Source: Hymenobacter aquaticus (GTDB lineage: Bacteria; Bacteroidota; Bacteroidia; Cytophagales; Hymenobacteraceae). Taken from it: DNA of 64,000 bases. The position numbers and the translations under genes are program-made. The notes beneath the pieces are model-generated. The model was not told the origin of the DNA. It saw only the letters and a list, made by a program, of their open reading frames with translations, and searched no databases. Each line of letters begins with the position of its first letter. The stretch's first letter is position 1. The stretch is from NCBI RefSeq assembly GCF_004765605.1, contig NZ_SRLC01000002.1, positions 310,001 to 374,000 of the forward strand, written 5' to 3'. Shown one piece after another: positions 54,243 through 63,874 of the stretch.

Positions 54243-54932
54243 ATGATTTTTGTAGGTGAAGGCGGTCTGCTGCAGAGTACGCTCCTGTTTACGCGCCAAA
54301 GCAACGTGCCCATCGACATGGTATACAGCCCCACCAACGAGTTGGCGGGCTTTTGTGCCAAGCACCAGATTCCGTTTCAGCAGGTGGCCAACATCAACGA
54401 CGAGGTGGAAAGCCTGGCCCGGCTGGTGTCCGATAAAATCGTGTTTTCCATCAACAACGGCTGGCTGTTTCGCAAGCCCATCCTGAGCTTGCCCGGCTTC
54501 CGGTTCTATAACATCCACAGCGGCCTGATTCCCAAGTACCGCGGCAAGCCCGAGGTCTGCATCATCTTCGCCCTGCTCAACGGGGAAAAGGAATACGGCG
54601 TGTCGCTGCACGAAATCGACGAGAACATCGACACGGGCCGCTGCCTGGCCATCAAGAAATTTCCGCTGAACGCCCACACCACTTTCGAAGACGTGATGGT
54701 GCAGTGCCTGAAAAGCTGCGAGGCCATCTTCAACGAAAATCTGCACCACATCATCCGGGGCGCCTCGTTCGAGTCGCCGGTGCTGCCCGAGCCCACCAGC
54801 AAACTGTATTCCTACAAGGACCTGGTGAAGCTGGCCGACCACAAAACGGCCCCGGCCTACGCCAACGCCACCGACTTCGGCCTGTTCGAAATGTGGTTTT
54901 CCAAGGCCCACACGCTGATCAGTCAGCTCTAG
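54243..54932 (+). CDS. Formyltransferase of the NRPS cluster
   Basis: A 229-residue formyl-THF-dependent transferase (Formyl_trans_N fold). Catalytic residues are visible in FYNIHSGLIPKYRGKPEV (Asn and His) and HEIDENIDTG (Asp). It lacks the C-terminal tRNA-binding domain of Fmt and resembles the shorter transferases that formylate amino sugars or NRPS substrates. It starts the lipopeptide operon, followed 19 bases later by the FAAL gene. The acceptor is unknown; a free amino group on the peptide or a precursor is likely. Confidence 0.82.
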   Translation: MIFVGEGGLLQSTLLFTRQSNVPIDMVYSPTNELAGFCAKHQIPFQQVANINDEVESLARLVSDKIVFSINNGWLFRKPILSLPGFRFYNIHSGLIPKYRGKPEVCIIFALLNGEKEYGVSLHEIDENIDTGRCLAIKKFPLNAHTTFEDVMVQCLKSCEAIFNENLHHIIRGASFESPVLPEPTSKLYSYKDLVKLADHKTAPAYANATDFGLFEMWFSKAHTLISQL

Positions 54933-54951
54933 CCGGCCCCGCCTTATTCTA

Positions 54952-57015
54952 TTGTATCCGCTTTATACCGCTACGCCCTTGAACTCTTACGCTACGCTTA
55001 CTCACTATCTGGCGCACTACGCCAGCACTTCCCCGGCGAAAGTAGTTTTCGTTTATCTGGACGAGGAAGAAGCCAACACCTGCTCCATCACCTACGCCGA
55101 GCTGAACGAGCGGGTCACGGAGCTGGCCCGCCACCTGGCCGGCCGCGGCCTGGGCAGCCAGCGCGCCATGCTGCTCTACGCCGAAGGCCTGGACTTCATC
55201 GTGGCGTTTTTGGCCTGCCTGCGCGCCAGCGTCACGGCGGTACCCATGTTTCTGCCCCGGGGCAGCAAGCACATGGCCCGCCTGACCACCATCATCAGCG
55301 ACTCGCAGAGCAGCGCCATCCTGACCAGCGGCAAGTACCTGAGCCGCATCCAGACCGGCCTGCCCGAGCTGGCCATGCCCGTCCTGGCCACCGACGAGCC
55401 CCTGGAGGCCGTGGCTTTTCAGGAGCGCGCCCCCGCGCTGGATACGGCCGCCAACACTATTGCATTCATTCAGTACACTTCCGGCTCGACGGGCCGGCCC
55501 AAGGGCGTGATGGTGAGCCACCAGAACCTGCTGCACAACGAGCTGCTGATTCAGCAGGCTTTCGGCTGCGACGAAGATTCCATCATCGGCTCGTGGCTGC
55601 CTTTCTACCACGACATGGGCCTGATCGGCAACATCTTGCACACGGTGTTTACCGGTGGCCGGGGCGTGCTCATGTCGCCGTTTTACTTTCTGCAAAAGCC
55701 CCAGCGCTGGCTCCAGGCCATTTCCGACTACCGCGTCACCCACAGCGGCGGCCCCAACTTCGCCTTCGACCTGTGCGTGGACCGCGTGGACGCCGCCGAG
55801 GTCAGCACCCTGGATTTGTCGTGCTGGAAAGTGGCCTACAACGGCTCCGAGCCGGTGCGGGCCGCCACGCTGGCCCGCTTCCGGGCCCACTTCCGGGCCG
55901 CCGGGTTTCAATCCAACGCCTTTTTCCCCTGCTACGGCCTGGCCGAAGCCACGCTGCTGGTATCGGGGGCCAAAACCAACCCCGAGTACCGCACCCTGGC
56001 CGTGGATGGCGACCAGCTGCCCGCCAACCAGCTCTGCCTGCTCGACCCGGCCGAGCCCTCGGCCCGCATTCTGGTGGCCTCGGGCCGCGTGGCCGACGGC
56101 ATGCACGTCCGGATTCTGGATGCCACCACGCAGCAGGAAGCCGGCGAGCTGAAAATCGGTGAGATCTGCATTGCCGGCGACAGCACCAGCGCCGGCTACT
56201 GGAACCTGGACAACGAGCGGATTGCCTTCCGCAGCGACGACACCCAGCGCTACTTCAAAACCGGTGACCTGGGCTTTTTTCACCAGCGTGACCTCTACAT
56301 CACCGGCCGCCTGAAGGAGCTGCTCATCATTCGGGGCAAAAACTACTATCCCTACGACATTGAGTTTTCGGCCGGCACGGCCCACGAGGCGGTGGAGAAA
56401 AACGGCGTGGCGGCCTTTGCCGTCGAAATTGCCGGCGCCGAGGAATTGGTAGTTCTGGCTGAGCTCAAGCGGCAGCACGCCCGCACCGCCGACACGCGCC
56501 CCATCATCAAGGCCATTGAGCACAAGGTGCTCGACGAAACCGGCCTGCGCCCCTACGACGTGGTGCTGGTGCCGCCCCTCTCCATTCCGCGCACCTCCAG
56601 CGGCAAGCTCCAGCGGGTGCAGTGCGCCCAGAACTACCACCAGAACTACCTGACAGCCCTCACCCAGGCCCGCGAAACGGCGGTGCTCGACACGGCCGAC
56701 TACCTGCTGCGCCTCTCGAAAGCCCAGCAGGAAGGCACGGCCGAGAGCATTCAGCACTACCTGAAAATGGTGCTGGCCAGCAAGCTCCAGCACTGCCCCG
56801 CCGACCAGATCAGCGGCACGCAGGAGCTCACCTCGCTGGGCATCGACTCGCTGCGCTCGATGGAAATCGTGAATACCCTGAACCGCGAATTATCCCTGCA
56901 GCTCGACGCTACCCAGCTGTTCCAGATCAACACGGTGGAGGAGCTGGCGGAAAAAATCGAATTATCCCTGTGGTTGAATAGCAAACAAGAAAACGGTAAA
57001 GAAATAATCTTATAA
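54952..57015 (+). CDS. Fatty acyl-AMP ligase fused to a carrier protein
   Basis: A 687-residue loading protein that activates a fatty acid as acyl-AMP and passes it to its own phosphopantetheine arm. The FAAL core (about 10-560) has FIQYTSGSTGRPKG, SWLPFYHDMGLIG (diagnostic of FAALs), FPCYGLAEATLLV and the catalytic lysine in TSSGKLQRV. The carrier domain (about 595-680) has LGIDSLRSME with the attachment serine. The frame starts with TTG (54952, or 54979), with no ATG in position. It would supply the N-terminal acyl chain to the first condensation domain of the NRPS, 4 bases downstream. Confidence 0.88.
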   Translation: MYPLYTATPLNSYATLTHYLAHYASTSPAKVVFVYLDEEEANTCSITYAELNERVTELARHLAGRGLGSQRAMLLYAEGLDFIVAFLACLRASVTAVPMFLPRGSKHMARLTTIISDSQSSAILTSGKYLSRIQTGLPELAMPVLATDEPLEAVAFQERAPALDTAANTIAFIQYTSGSTGRPKGVMVSHQNLLHNELLIQQAFGCDEDSIIGSWLPFYHDMGLIGNILHTVFTGGRGVLMSPFYFLQKPQRWLQAISDYRVTHSGGPNFAFDLCVDRVDAAEVSTLDLSCWKVAYNGSEPVRAATLARFRAHFRAAGFQSNAFFPCYGLAEATLLVSGAKTNPEYRTLAVDGDQLPANQLCLLDPAEPSARILVASGRVADGMHVRILDATTQQEAGELKIGEICIAGDSTSAGYWNLDNERIAFRSDDTQRYFKTGDLGFFHQRDLYITGRLKELLIIRGKNYYPYDIEFSAGTAHEAVEKNGVAAFAVEIAGAEELVVLAELKRQHARTADTRPIIKAIEHKVLDETGLRPYDVVLVPPLSIPRTSSGKLQRVQCAQNYHQNYLTALTQARETAVLDTADYLLRLSKAQQEGTAESIQHYLKMVLASKLQHCPADQISGTQELTSLGIDSLRSMEIVNTLNRELSLQLDATQLFQINTVEELAEKIELSLWLNSKQENGKEIIL

Positions 57016-57019
57016 TCCT

Positions 57020-60000
57020 ATGAAGGTCCTGGATATCATTAACGAACTAAAAGCCAGCAAGATTTTCCCCAAGCTGGAAGGTGAGCAGTTGAAGCTGATT
57101 GGTGAAACGAGCAACCTCCGCAAGGAATTGATTGATGTTATCAAGGCCCGCAAGGGTAAGATTGTGGATTTCCTGCGCGAGGCCACCAAGCAGGCCGTGT
57201 ACCAGCCGATTCCGGTGGTGGAGCAGCAGGCCAGCTACCCGCTGTCCAACGCCCAGCAGCGCCTGTGGGTGCTCAGCCAGTTTGAGGGCGGCTCGGTGGC
57301 CTACAACATCGTGAAGGGCTTTTATTTGCAGGGCACCGTGAACAAGGTGAACCTGGAAAAGGCGTTTCAGGCCACCGTGCAGCGCCACGACAGCCTGCGC
57401 ACCGTGTTCCGGGAAGTGGAAGGCGAGCCGCGCCAGCTGGTGCTCAGCGAAATCGGCTTTGCCCTGGAGCACGACAACATCGAGGCCGTCGCCAACAAGA
57501 AGGAGCGCCTCGAAGCCGAGCTGGCCCGCCTCACCAACGAGCCCTACGACCTGACCAACGGCCCGCTGCTGAAAGTGAAGCTGGTGCAGCTGTCGGCCAC
57601 CGAGTTTGCGCTGTTTTTCGGCATGCACCACATCGTCAGCGACGGGTGGTCGTTTGGCGTTATCGTGCAGGAAGTCATGGCGTTCTACGAGTCGCTGTGC
57701 AAGGGCGAAGCCGGGCCGGCCGCCCCGCTGGCCGTGCAATACAAAGACTACGCCGCCTGGATGACCACCAAGCTCACGGGGGAAAGCGGCGAGAAATACC
57801 GCAAGTTCTGGATGGAGCGCCTCGAGGAAAGCCTCGACCCGCTGCAGCTGCCCACCGACTTCGTGCGGCCCGAAAACAAGGGCTACAAGGGCGCGCTGGC
57901 CAAGTTCAGCTTCAACGCGGCCCTGTACCAGCGCATGAACAGCTTCTGCAAGGAGTCGCACGTGACGCTCTTTAGCCTGCTGCACGCCACACTCAACCTG
58001 CTGCTCTACAAGTACTCGGGCCAGAAGCAGCTGATTGTGGGCACGCCCGTGTCGGGCCGCAGCCACTACGACCTGGAAAACCAGGTGGGCCTCTACGTGA
58101 ATACGCTGGCCCTGAAAACCAGCATCACGCCCGAGCAGTCGTTTGCCGCCTACCTGAAGGAAACCGCCCAGAGCACCCTGCAGGCCTTCGAGCACCAGGA
58201 TTACCCCTTCGACAAGCTGGTGGAAGAGCTGAACCTGGTGCGCGACCCCAGCCGCAACCCGCTGTTCGACGTGATGATCGTGCTGCAAAACACGGCCTTC
58301 GGCGACGGCAGCATCCAGATGACCAAGCAGTACGGCTTCCGCTTGCTGGAGCTGAACGACTATTTCGCCGACGGCGCCGGCCTGGAGAGCATCCACCAGG
58401 GTGCCAAGTTCGATCTGAGCTTCAGCTTCTCGACCGAAGCCGGCAACCAGTTCGTGCTCGAAATCGACTACAGCACCGAGCTGTTCTCGGAAGCTAAAAT
58501 CAACCGCTTCTTCCAGGCTTTCCTCTCGCTGCTCCAGCAGGCCATAGCCGCCCCCTACCAGCACGTGGGCGAGCTGCAACTGATTCAGGACGCGGAAAAG
58601 GCCAAGATCCTGACCCAGTTCAACGTGCCCATCGAGGGCATCGACGAGGCCAGCATGATCAGCCTGCTCACCGAGTCGTTCCGCACCCGCGCGGACGAGG
58701 TGGCCCTGATTACCAAGGATAAAACCCTGACCTACCGGGAGCTGAACGAACAGTCGGACCGGCTGGCCGTGTACCTGCGCAGTAAGCTGGGCACCGCCGA
58801 CAACCCCTTCGTGGGCATTCTGATGCAGCGCACGGCCTGGACCATCGTCAGCGTGCTGGGCATTCTGAAGGCCGGGGCCGCCTACGTGCCCGTCGACCCG
58901 ACCTACCCGCAGAACCGCATCGACTTCATCCTGGAAGACGCCGACCCGCTGCTCATTCTCAGCGACACGGCCAGCAGCCCCCTGATTCCGGCCATCTACG
59001 AGGGCCGCGTCATCAACCTCAACACCGAGGCGGCCACCATTCTGGCTACCGAAGGGGAGATGCCCAACGCCGGCGACCTGCGCGAAAAAACCTCCTACCT
59101 GATTTACACCTCGGGCAGCACCGGCAAGCCCAAGGGCGTGCAGATCTGCCACCGCAACGCCATTGCTTTCCTGAAGTGGTGCTGCGTGGAATTTGCCCAT
59201 ACGCCCTACGAGCTGCTCTACGCGGCCACCTCGTACTGCTTCGATTTGTCGGTCTACGAGTTCTTCTTCCCCCTTATTCAGGGCAAGAAAATCCGTTTGC
59301 TGAGCTCGGCCCTGGAGCTGCCCCAGTACCTGCCCCACGATAAGGACATTTTGGTGAATACCGTACCCTCGGTGGTGCGCAACCTGCTGGAAGACAGCGT
59401 GGACCTCTCGAACGTGGTGGCCCTGAACATGGCCGGTGAGCCGGTGCCCAAGAAGTTCAAGAAGGACCTGGACTACCGCCGCATGGAAGTGCGCAACCTC
59501 TACGGCCCCTCCGAGGACACGACTTACAGCACCAACTACCGCTTCGCCGACGACGGCTACGAAATCATTCCGATTGGCTCGGCCGTGGGCTACACCCAGA
59601 TGTACATTCTGGATGAGTCGCGCAACCTGCTGCCCGAGGGCGTCGACGGCGAGATTTACCTCAGCGGCCAGTCCATTGCCAAAGGCTACCACGGCCGCCC
59701 CGACCTGACGGCGGAGCGCTTCATGCCCAACCCCTTCGCCCCGGGCCACACCATGTACAAAACCGGCGACATCGGCCGCTGGCTGCCCGACGGCCAGGTC
59801 GAGTTTATCGGCCGCGTCGATGACCAGGTGAAAGTGCGCGGCTACCGCATCGAGCTGGGCGAAATTCAGTTCCTGCTCGAGCAGCAGGACGGCGTGCAGC
59901 AGGCCGTGGTGGTGGTGAAAGACATTCAGGGCGAAAAAACCATCGTGGCCTACTGGGAAGGCAGCGAGGAGCAGTCGAACAAAGAATTGAAAGCCGCCCT

Positions 60001-63000
60001 GGGCAAGAGCCTGCCCGCCTACATGGTGCCTACCTACTGGGTGAAGATGGACAAGATTCCGCTGAACTCGAATGGCAAGGTGGACAAGAAAATGCTGCCC
60101 CTGCCCGCGCAGAAAGGCGCCGAAGCCGCCGCCCTGGTGGAGCCCACCACCGAGCTGGAAATCCGCCTGCAGCAGCTCTGGAAGGAAGTGCTCAGCAAGA
60201 AGGAAGTCGGCATCCGCAGCAACTTCTTCGAAATCGGGGGCCACAGCCTGCGCGCCACCCGCCTGAAGTCGCTGGTGCTGAAGCGCCTGGGTAAGGATAT
60301 TTCCCTCAACGAGCTGTTCCAGTACCCCACCATCGAGCAGCAGGCCAAGCTGCTGGAGCGCAAAAACGAAACCCGCTTCCGCGAAATCAGCCTCGCCGAC
60401 CAGAGCCAGTTCTACCCCGTGTCCTTCACCCAGGAGCGCCTCTGGGTGCTGACCAGCTTCGAAGAGGCTTCGGTAGCCTACCACATGCCGGCCGCCTTCC
60501 GCGTGCAGGGCACCCTGGACGTGCAGCTGCTGGAGCAAGCCTTCCAGCAGGTCATTGCCCGCCACGAAAGCCTGCGCACCACCTTCACCGAGCACCAGGG
60601 CACGCCCGTGCAGCTGATTCACGAGGCCTCGGCCATCGACTTCGCCATCCAGAAGCTGGCGGTAGACGCCAACGGCGCAGCCTCCCAGCTGGAAGACGTG
60701 CTGCAGGAGCAGTGGAACCAGCCCTTCAACCTCGAAAAAGGCCCGCTGCTGCGTAGCGTCCTCATCGACCTGGCCGGCCAGGAGCAGATTCTCTCGTTCT
60801 GCATGCACCACATCATCAGCGACGGCTGGTCCATTGGGGTGCTGGTGAAAGAGGTGATGCAGGCCTACGCCGCCCTGGCCCAGGGGCAGGAGGCCGGCTG
60901 GGCTCCGCTCACGCTCCAGTACAAGGATTTCGCCGTGTGGCAGCGTCAGGAGCTCTCCAACGAGAAGCTCGATGACCACCGCCGGTTCTGGCTGGGCGAG
61001 TTCGACAACCTGGGCGCGACCCTGCAGCTGCCCGCCGACTTCGACCGGCCCGCCATCAAAACCTACCACGGCGGCACCACCAACATCGTGTTCGACCCGG
61101 CCGTTGCGGGCCCGCTCAAGCAGCTGGCCAACAGCGCCGACCTAAGCCTGTTCATGGTACTGCTCGGGGGCGTGAACGTGCTGCTGAGCAAGTACTCCGG
61201 GCAGCGCGACATCACCGTGGGCACGCCCGTGGCCGGCCGCGACCATATCCAGCTCGAAGACCAGATTGGCTTCTACGTCAACACCCTGGCCATTCGCAAC
61301 GAGCTCAGCGACGACCAGACGTTCCTGGCCCTGGCCCGGCAGCAGAAAGACAAGCTGCTCAACGCCTTCGAGCACCAGGTGTATCCGTTTGAGATGCTGC
61401 TGGCCGACCTGAACCTGAAGCGCGACTTGTCCCGCTCGCCCCTGTTCGACGTGATGGTTATCATGCAGAACACGGAAGCCTCGAAAGCCTCGCAGGCCCT
61501 GTCTTCGGCCCTGCAGTTTGAAAAGCTGGAGCTGAACACCGGCGTCACGAAGTACGACCTGACGTTCTGCTTCTCGGAAGAAGCCGACGGCCTGCGCCTC
61601 AGCCTCGAATACAACACCGACCTCTACCAGCCCGCCACTATTGCCCGCCTGGCGCAGCACCTGACCACCCTGCTGGAGCAAGTAGCCGCCAACCCGGCTC
61701 TGCGCCTGAGCGAGGTGAACGTGCTGGCCGCCGCCGCTACCCAAGAGCTGCTGGCCCTCACCGATAACCGCGCCGCCGGCTTCGACCAGAGCGCCACCGT
61801 GGTGAGCCGCTTCCAGGACATGGCCCGCACCCACGCCAACCAGGTTGCCGTGGTAACTGCCGAGCGGAGCCTGACTTACGCCGAGCTGGATGAACGCTCG
61901 GGGCAGCTGGCCCGCGTGCTGCTCACCGACTACGGCGTACTGCCCGAGGCCCCGGTGGCCCTGAGCTTCCAGCGCACCGAGTGGCAGGTGATTGGTCTGC
62001 TGGCCGCGCTGAAAGCCGGAGCCGCCGCCGTGGCCCTCGACCCCGCCGACCCCGCCACCCGCCTCGACTGCCTGGTGCAGGACAGCGGCGCCCGTCTGGT
62101 GCTGACCGACGGCTCGATGCCGAAAGAGGTTGCCGAATCGGGCGTGGCGGCCTTCCTGGACATCACGACGGCCGCCTACCGCGGCGACGCGGTGACGACT
62201 ACCCTCGAGCCCCGGCATCTGGCCTTGGTGCTGTATACTTCCGATGCCTCGGGCAACCCCAAAGGCGTGGAAATGGAGCACCGCAACCTCATCAGCCAGC
62301 TCAGCAACGCCGCCAACGTGTTCGGCTTCCGCGCTAATGACCGGTGGAGCGTGGCCCACAACCTGAGCTCTGACCTCGGGGTAGCAGAGGTGCTGGGCGC
62401 CCTGCTGCACGGCGCAACGGCCGTGCTGGCCCCCGCCGCCGCCACCGCCGACAACGCCGCCTTCTGGGCCTGGCTGCAAGAGCAGGAAATTACGGTGCTT
62501 CACCAGCCTACCGCCGCTTTCCGCAGCCTGAATGCCGAGCTGAAAAAGCAGTTTGCCGCCTCACCGCTGGCCGTGCGCCGCGTGCTGCTGGCCGGCGACG
62601 ACCTGCAGCCGGAAGCAGCCCAGGACTGGAACCAGGCCTACCCCAACAGTACCATTGCGGTACTCTACGGCCGCCCCGAAACCACGGGCTTCACCACCTG
62701 GAAGGAGCTGACGGCCCAGGAAATCAACGCGGGCAAGAGCAGCCACATCGGCCGCGTGCTGCCTACGCTGAGCGCCGTGGTGCTCGATGCCAACCAGCGC
62801 CTCGTGCCGCAGGGGGCCACCGGCGAGCTGTATGTGGGCGGGGCCGCCGTGGCCCGCGGCTACCACGCCCGCCCCGAGCTGACAACCCAGCGCTTCGTGG
62901 AAAACCCCTTCCGGGCCGGCGAAACGCTGTTCCGCACCGGCGACCGGGCCCGCGTGCTGGCCTCCGGCGAGCTGGAGCTCGTGGGCCGGCCCGAGGGGCA

Positions 63001-63604
63001 GGCAACCATCCAGGGCCAGCGCATCGAGCTGGGCGAGGTGGAAGCCGCGCTGCGCCAGCTGGAAGACGTGCAGGAGGCCACCGTGCTGGCCACCCGCACC
63101 GCCACCGGCGAGCTGGAGCTGACGGGCTACTACGTGCTCAGCAACCTGCTCAGTGCCAAGGCTATCAAAAAGGCGCTGGCCACCACGCTGCCCGCCGCTC
63201 TGGTGCCCGCCTCCCTGATTCGCCTGGACGCCTTCCCGCTTACCAGCCAGGGCACCATCGACCGGGCCGCGCTGCCCCGCCCCAACGACGCGGGCAGTGA
63301 GCCGCTGACCGACTACGTGGCCCCGCGCAACGAGGTGGATGAGCGCCTGATCGTCATCTGGCAGAACATCCTGGAAACCGACTCCATCGGCATCAAGGAC
63401 AACTTCTTCGACCTGGGCGGCCACAGCCTGAAAGCCACGCGGGTGCTGTCCCGGATTCACGAGGAGTTCGGCGTCAAGATTGACCTCAAAAACCTGTTCG
63501 TCGAACCCACCATTGAGCATTTGTCCAACTACATCGACGCGGTGAGCTGGATGGAAAACGAGACGGTGGGCGTGGAGCAGGACGAAACGGAACTGATTTT
63601 CTAA
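57020..63604 (+). CDS. Two-module NRPS with TubC-type docking domain
   Basis: A 2194-residue synthetase. Order: docking domain (1-55); C1 (about 70-500, HHIVSDG near 202); A1 (about 540-1025: YTSGSTGKPKG, NLYGPSEDTTY, YKTGDIGRW, VKVRGYRIELGEI, NSNGKVDK); PCP1 (Ser1076 in GGHSLR); C2 (about 1130-1560, HHIISDG near 1263); A2 (about 1590-2085); PCP2 (Ser2136 in GGHSLK). Hand-aligned A1 pocket residues read D-L-Y-N-N-A-L-T-Y plus the A10 lysine. A2 is degenerate: YTSDASGNPKG, GQATIQGQRIELGEV and SQGTIDR, missing the A10 lysine. No epimerase or thioesterase is present. C1 probably takes the acyl group from the FAAL-PCP protein. Confidence 0.9.
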   Translation: MKVLDIINELKASKIFPKLEGEQLKLIGETSNLRKELIDVIKARKGKIVDFLREATKQAVYQPIPVVEQQASYPLSNAQQRLWVLSQFEGGSVAYNIVKGFYLQGTVNKVNLEKAFQATVQRHDSLRTVFREVEGEPRQLVLSEIGFALEHDNIEAVANKKERLEAELARLTNEPYDLTNGPLLKVKLVQLSATEFALFFGMHHIVSDGWSFGVIVQEVMAFYESLCKGEAGPAAPLAVQYKDYAAWMTTKLTGESGEKYRKFWMERLEESLDPLQLPTDFVRPENKGYKGALAKFSFNAALYQRMNSFCKESHVTLFSLLHATLNLLLYKYSGQKQLIVGTPVSGRSHYDLENQVGLYVNTLALKTSITPEQSFAAYLKETAQSTLQAFEHQDYPFDKLVEELNLVRDPSRNPLFDVMIVLQNTAFGDGSIQMTKQYGFRLLELNDYFADGAGLESIHQGAKFDLSFSFSTEAGNQFVLEIDYSTELFSEAKINRFFQAFLSLLQQAIAAPYQHVGELQLIQDAEKAKILTQFNVPIEGIDEASMISLLTESFRTRADEVALITKDKTLTYRELNEQSDRLAVYLRSKLGTADNPFVGILMQRTAWTIVSVLGILKAGAAYVPVDPTYPQNRIDFILEDADPLLILSDTASSPLIPAIYEGRVINLNTEAATILATEGEMPNAGDLREKTSYLIYTSGSTGKPKGVQICHRNAIAFLKWCCVEFAHTPYELLYAATSYCFDLSVYEFFFPLIQGKKIRLLSSALELPQYLPHDKDILVNTVPSVVRNLLEDSVDLSNVVALNMAGEPVPKKFKKDLDYRRMEVRNLYGPSEDTTYSTNYRFADDGYEIIPIGSAVGYTQMYILDESRNLLPEGVDGEIYLSGQSIAKGYHGRPDLTAERFMPNPFAPGHTMYKTGDIGRWLPDGQVEFIGRVDDQVKVRGYRIELGEIQFLLEQQDGVQQAVVVVKDIQGEKTIVAYWEGSEEQSNKELKAALGKSLPAYMVPTYWVKMDKIPLNSNGKVDKKMLPLPAQKGAEAAALVEPTTELEIRLQQLWKEVLSKKEVGIRSNFFEIGGHSLRATRLKSLVLKRLGKDISLNELFQYPTIEQQAKLLERKNETRFREISLADQSQFYPVSFTQERLWVLTSFEEASVAYHMPAAFRVQGTLDVQLLEQAFQQVIARHESLRTTFTEHQGTPVQLIHEASAIDFAIQKLAVDANGAASQLEDVLQEQWNQPFNLEKGPLLRSVLIDLAGQEQILSFCMHHIISDGWSIGVLVKEVMQAYAALAQGQEAGWAPLTLQYKDFAVWQRQELSNEKLDDHRRFWLGEFDNLGATLQLPADFDRPAIKTYHGGTTNIVFDPAVAGPLKQLANSADLSLFMVLLGGVNVLLSKYSGQRDITVGTPVAGRDHIQLEDQIGFYVNTLAIRNELSDDQTFLALARQQKDKLLNAFEHQVYPFEMLLADLNLKRDLSRSPLFDVMVIMQNTEASKASQALSSALQFEKLELNTGVTKYDLTFCFSEEADGLRLSLEYNTDLYQPATIARLAQHLTTLLEQVAANPALRLSEVNVLAAAATQELLALTDNRAAGFDQSATVVSRFQDMARTHANQVAVVTAERSLTYAELDERSGQLARVLLTDYGVLPEAPVALSFQRTEWQVIGLLAALKAGAAAVALDPADPATRLDCLVQDSGARLVLTDGSMPKEVAESGVAAFLDITTAAYRGDAVTTTLEPRHLALVLYTSDASGNPKGVEMEHRNLISQLSNAANVFGFRANDRWSVAHNLSSDLGVAEVLGALLHGATAVLAPAAATADNAAFWAWLQEQEITVLHQPTAAFRSLNAELKKQFAASPLAVRRVLLAGDDLQPEAAQDWNQAYPNSTIAVLYGRPETTGFTTWKELTAQEINAGKSSHIGRVLPTLSAVVLDANQRLVPQGATGELYVGGAAVARGYHARPELTTQRFVENPFRAGETLFRTGDRARVLASGELELVGRPEGQATIQGQRIELGEVEAALRQLEDVQEATVLATRTATGELELTGYYVLSNLLSAKAIKKALATTLPAALVPASLIRLDAFPLTSQGTIDRAALPRPNDAGSEPLTDYVAPRNEVDERLIVIWQNILETDSIGIKDNFFDLGGHSLKATRVLSRIHEEFGVKIDLKNLFVEPTIEHLSNYIDAVSWMENETVGVEQDETELIF

Positions 63605-63874
63605 GGAATTACGCTATCCTCCCGGCCGCCTCGCCGACTGCGTTTGGCGGCAGGGGGGGAAGTCCGGCCCGGCGCCTGGTGCGCCGGGCCTGCGGCTTGC
63701 CCCGCTGTTATCGATACCCCGCCGCATCCGGCGTTTTATAGCTTACCCAACTTACGGCTCAGCGAAGCGGCTTCCTGCTTTATCTACTACCTGGCTTCGC
63801 TGCGCCGGCCTTACCTGTCACTATCAGCCCCGGAAATTACCCCGCGCTGCGCTACAACATATACTGCTATACCA
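63605..63874. other. 270-base gap between NRPS genes
   Basis: No gene found. A 10-bp perfect stem (63666-63675 with 63681-63690, loop CTGGT) occurs without a T-tract. It could slow or partly terminate transcription before the next synthetase gene. Confidence 0.45.

Noticed and set aside
57047..61069. A 1340-residue open frame antisense to the NRPS
   Set aside because: Shadow of a GC-rich codon pattern; His/Val/Gly/Leu-rich composition with no domains, while the forward frame has complete NRPS motifs.
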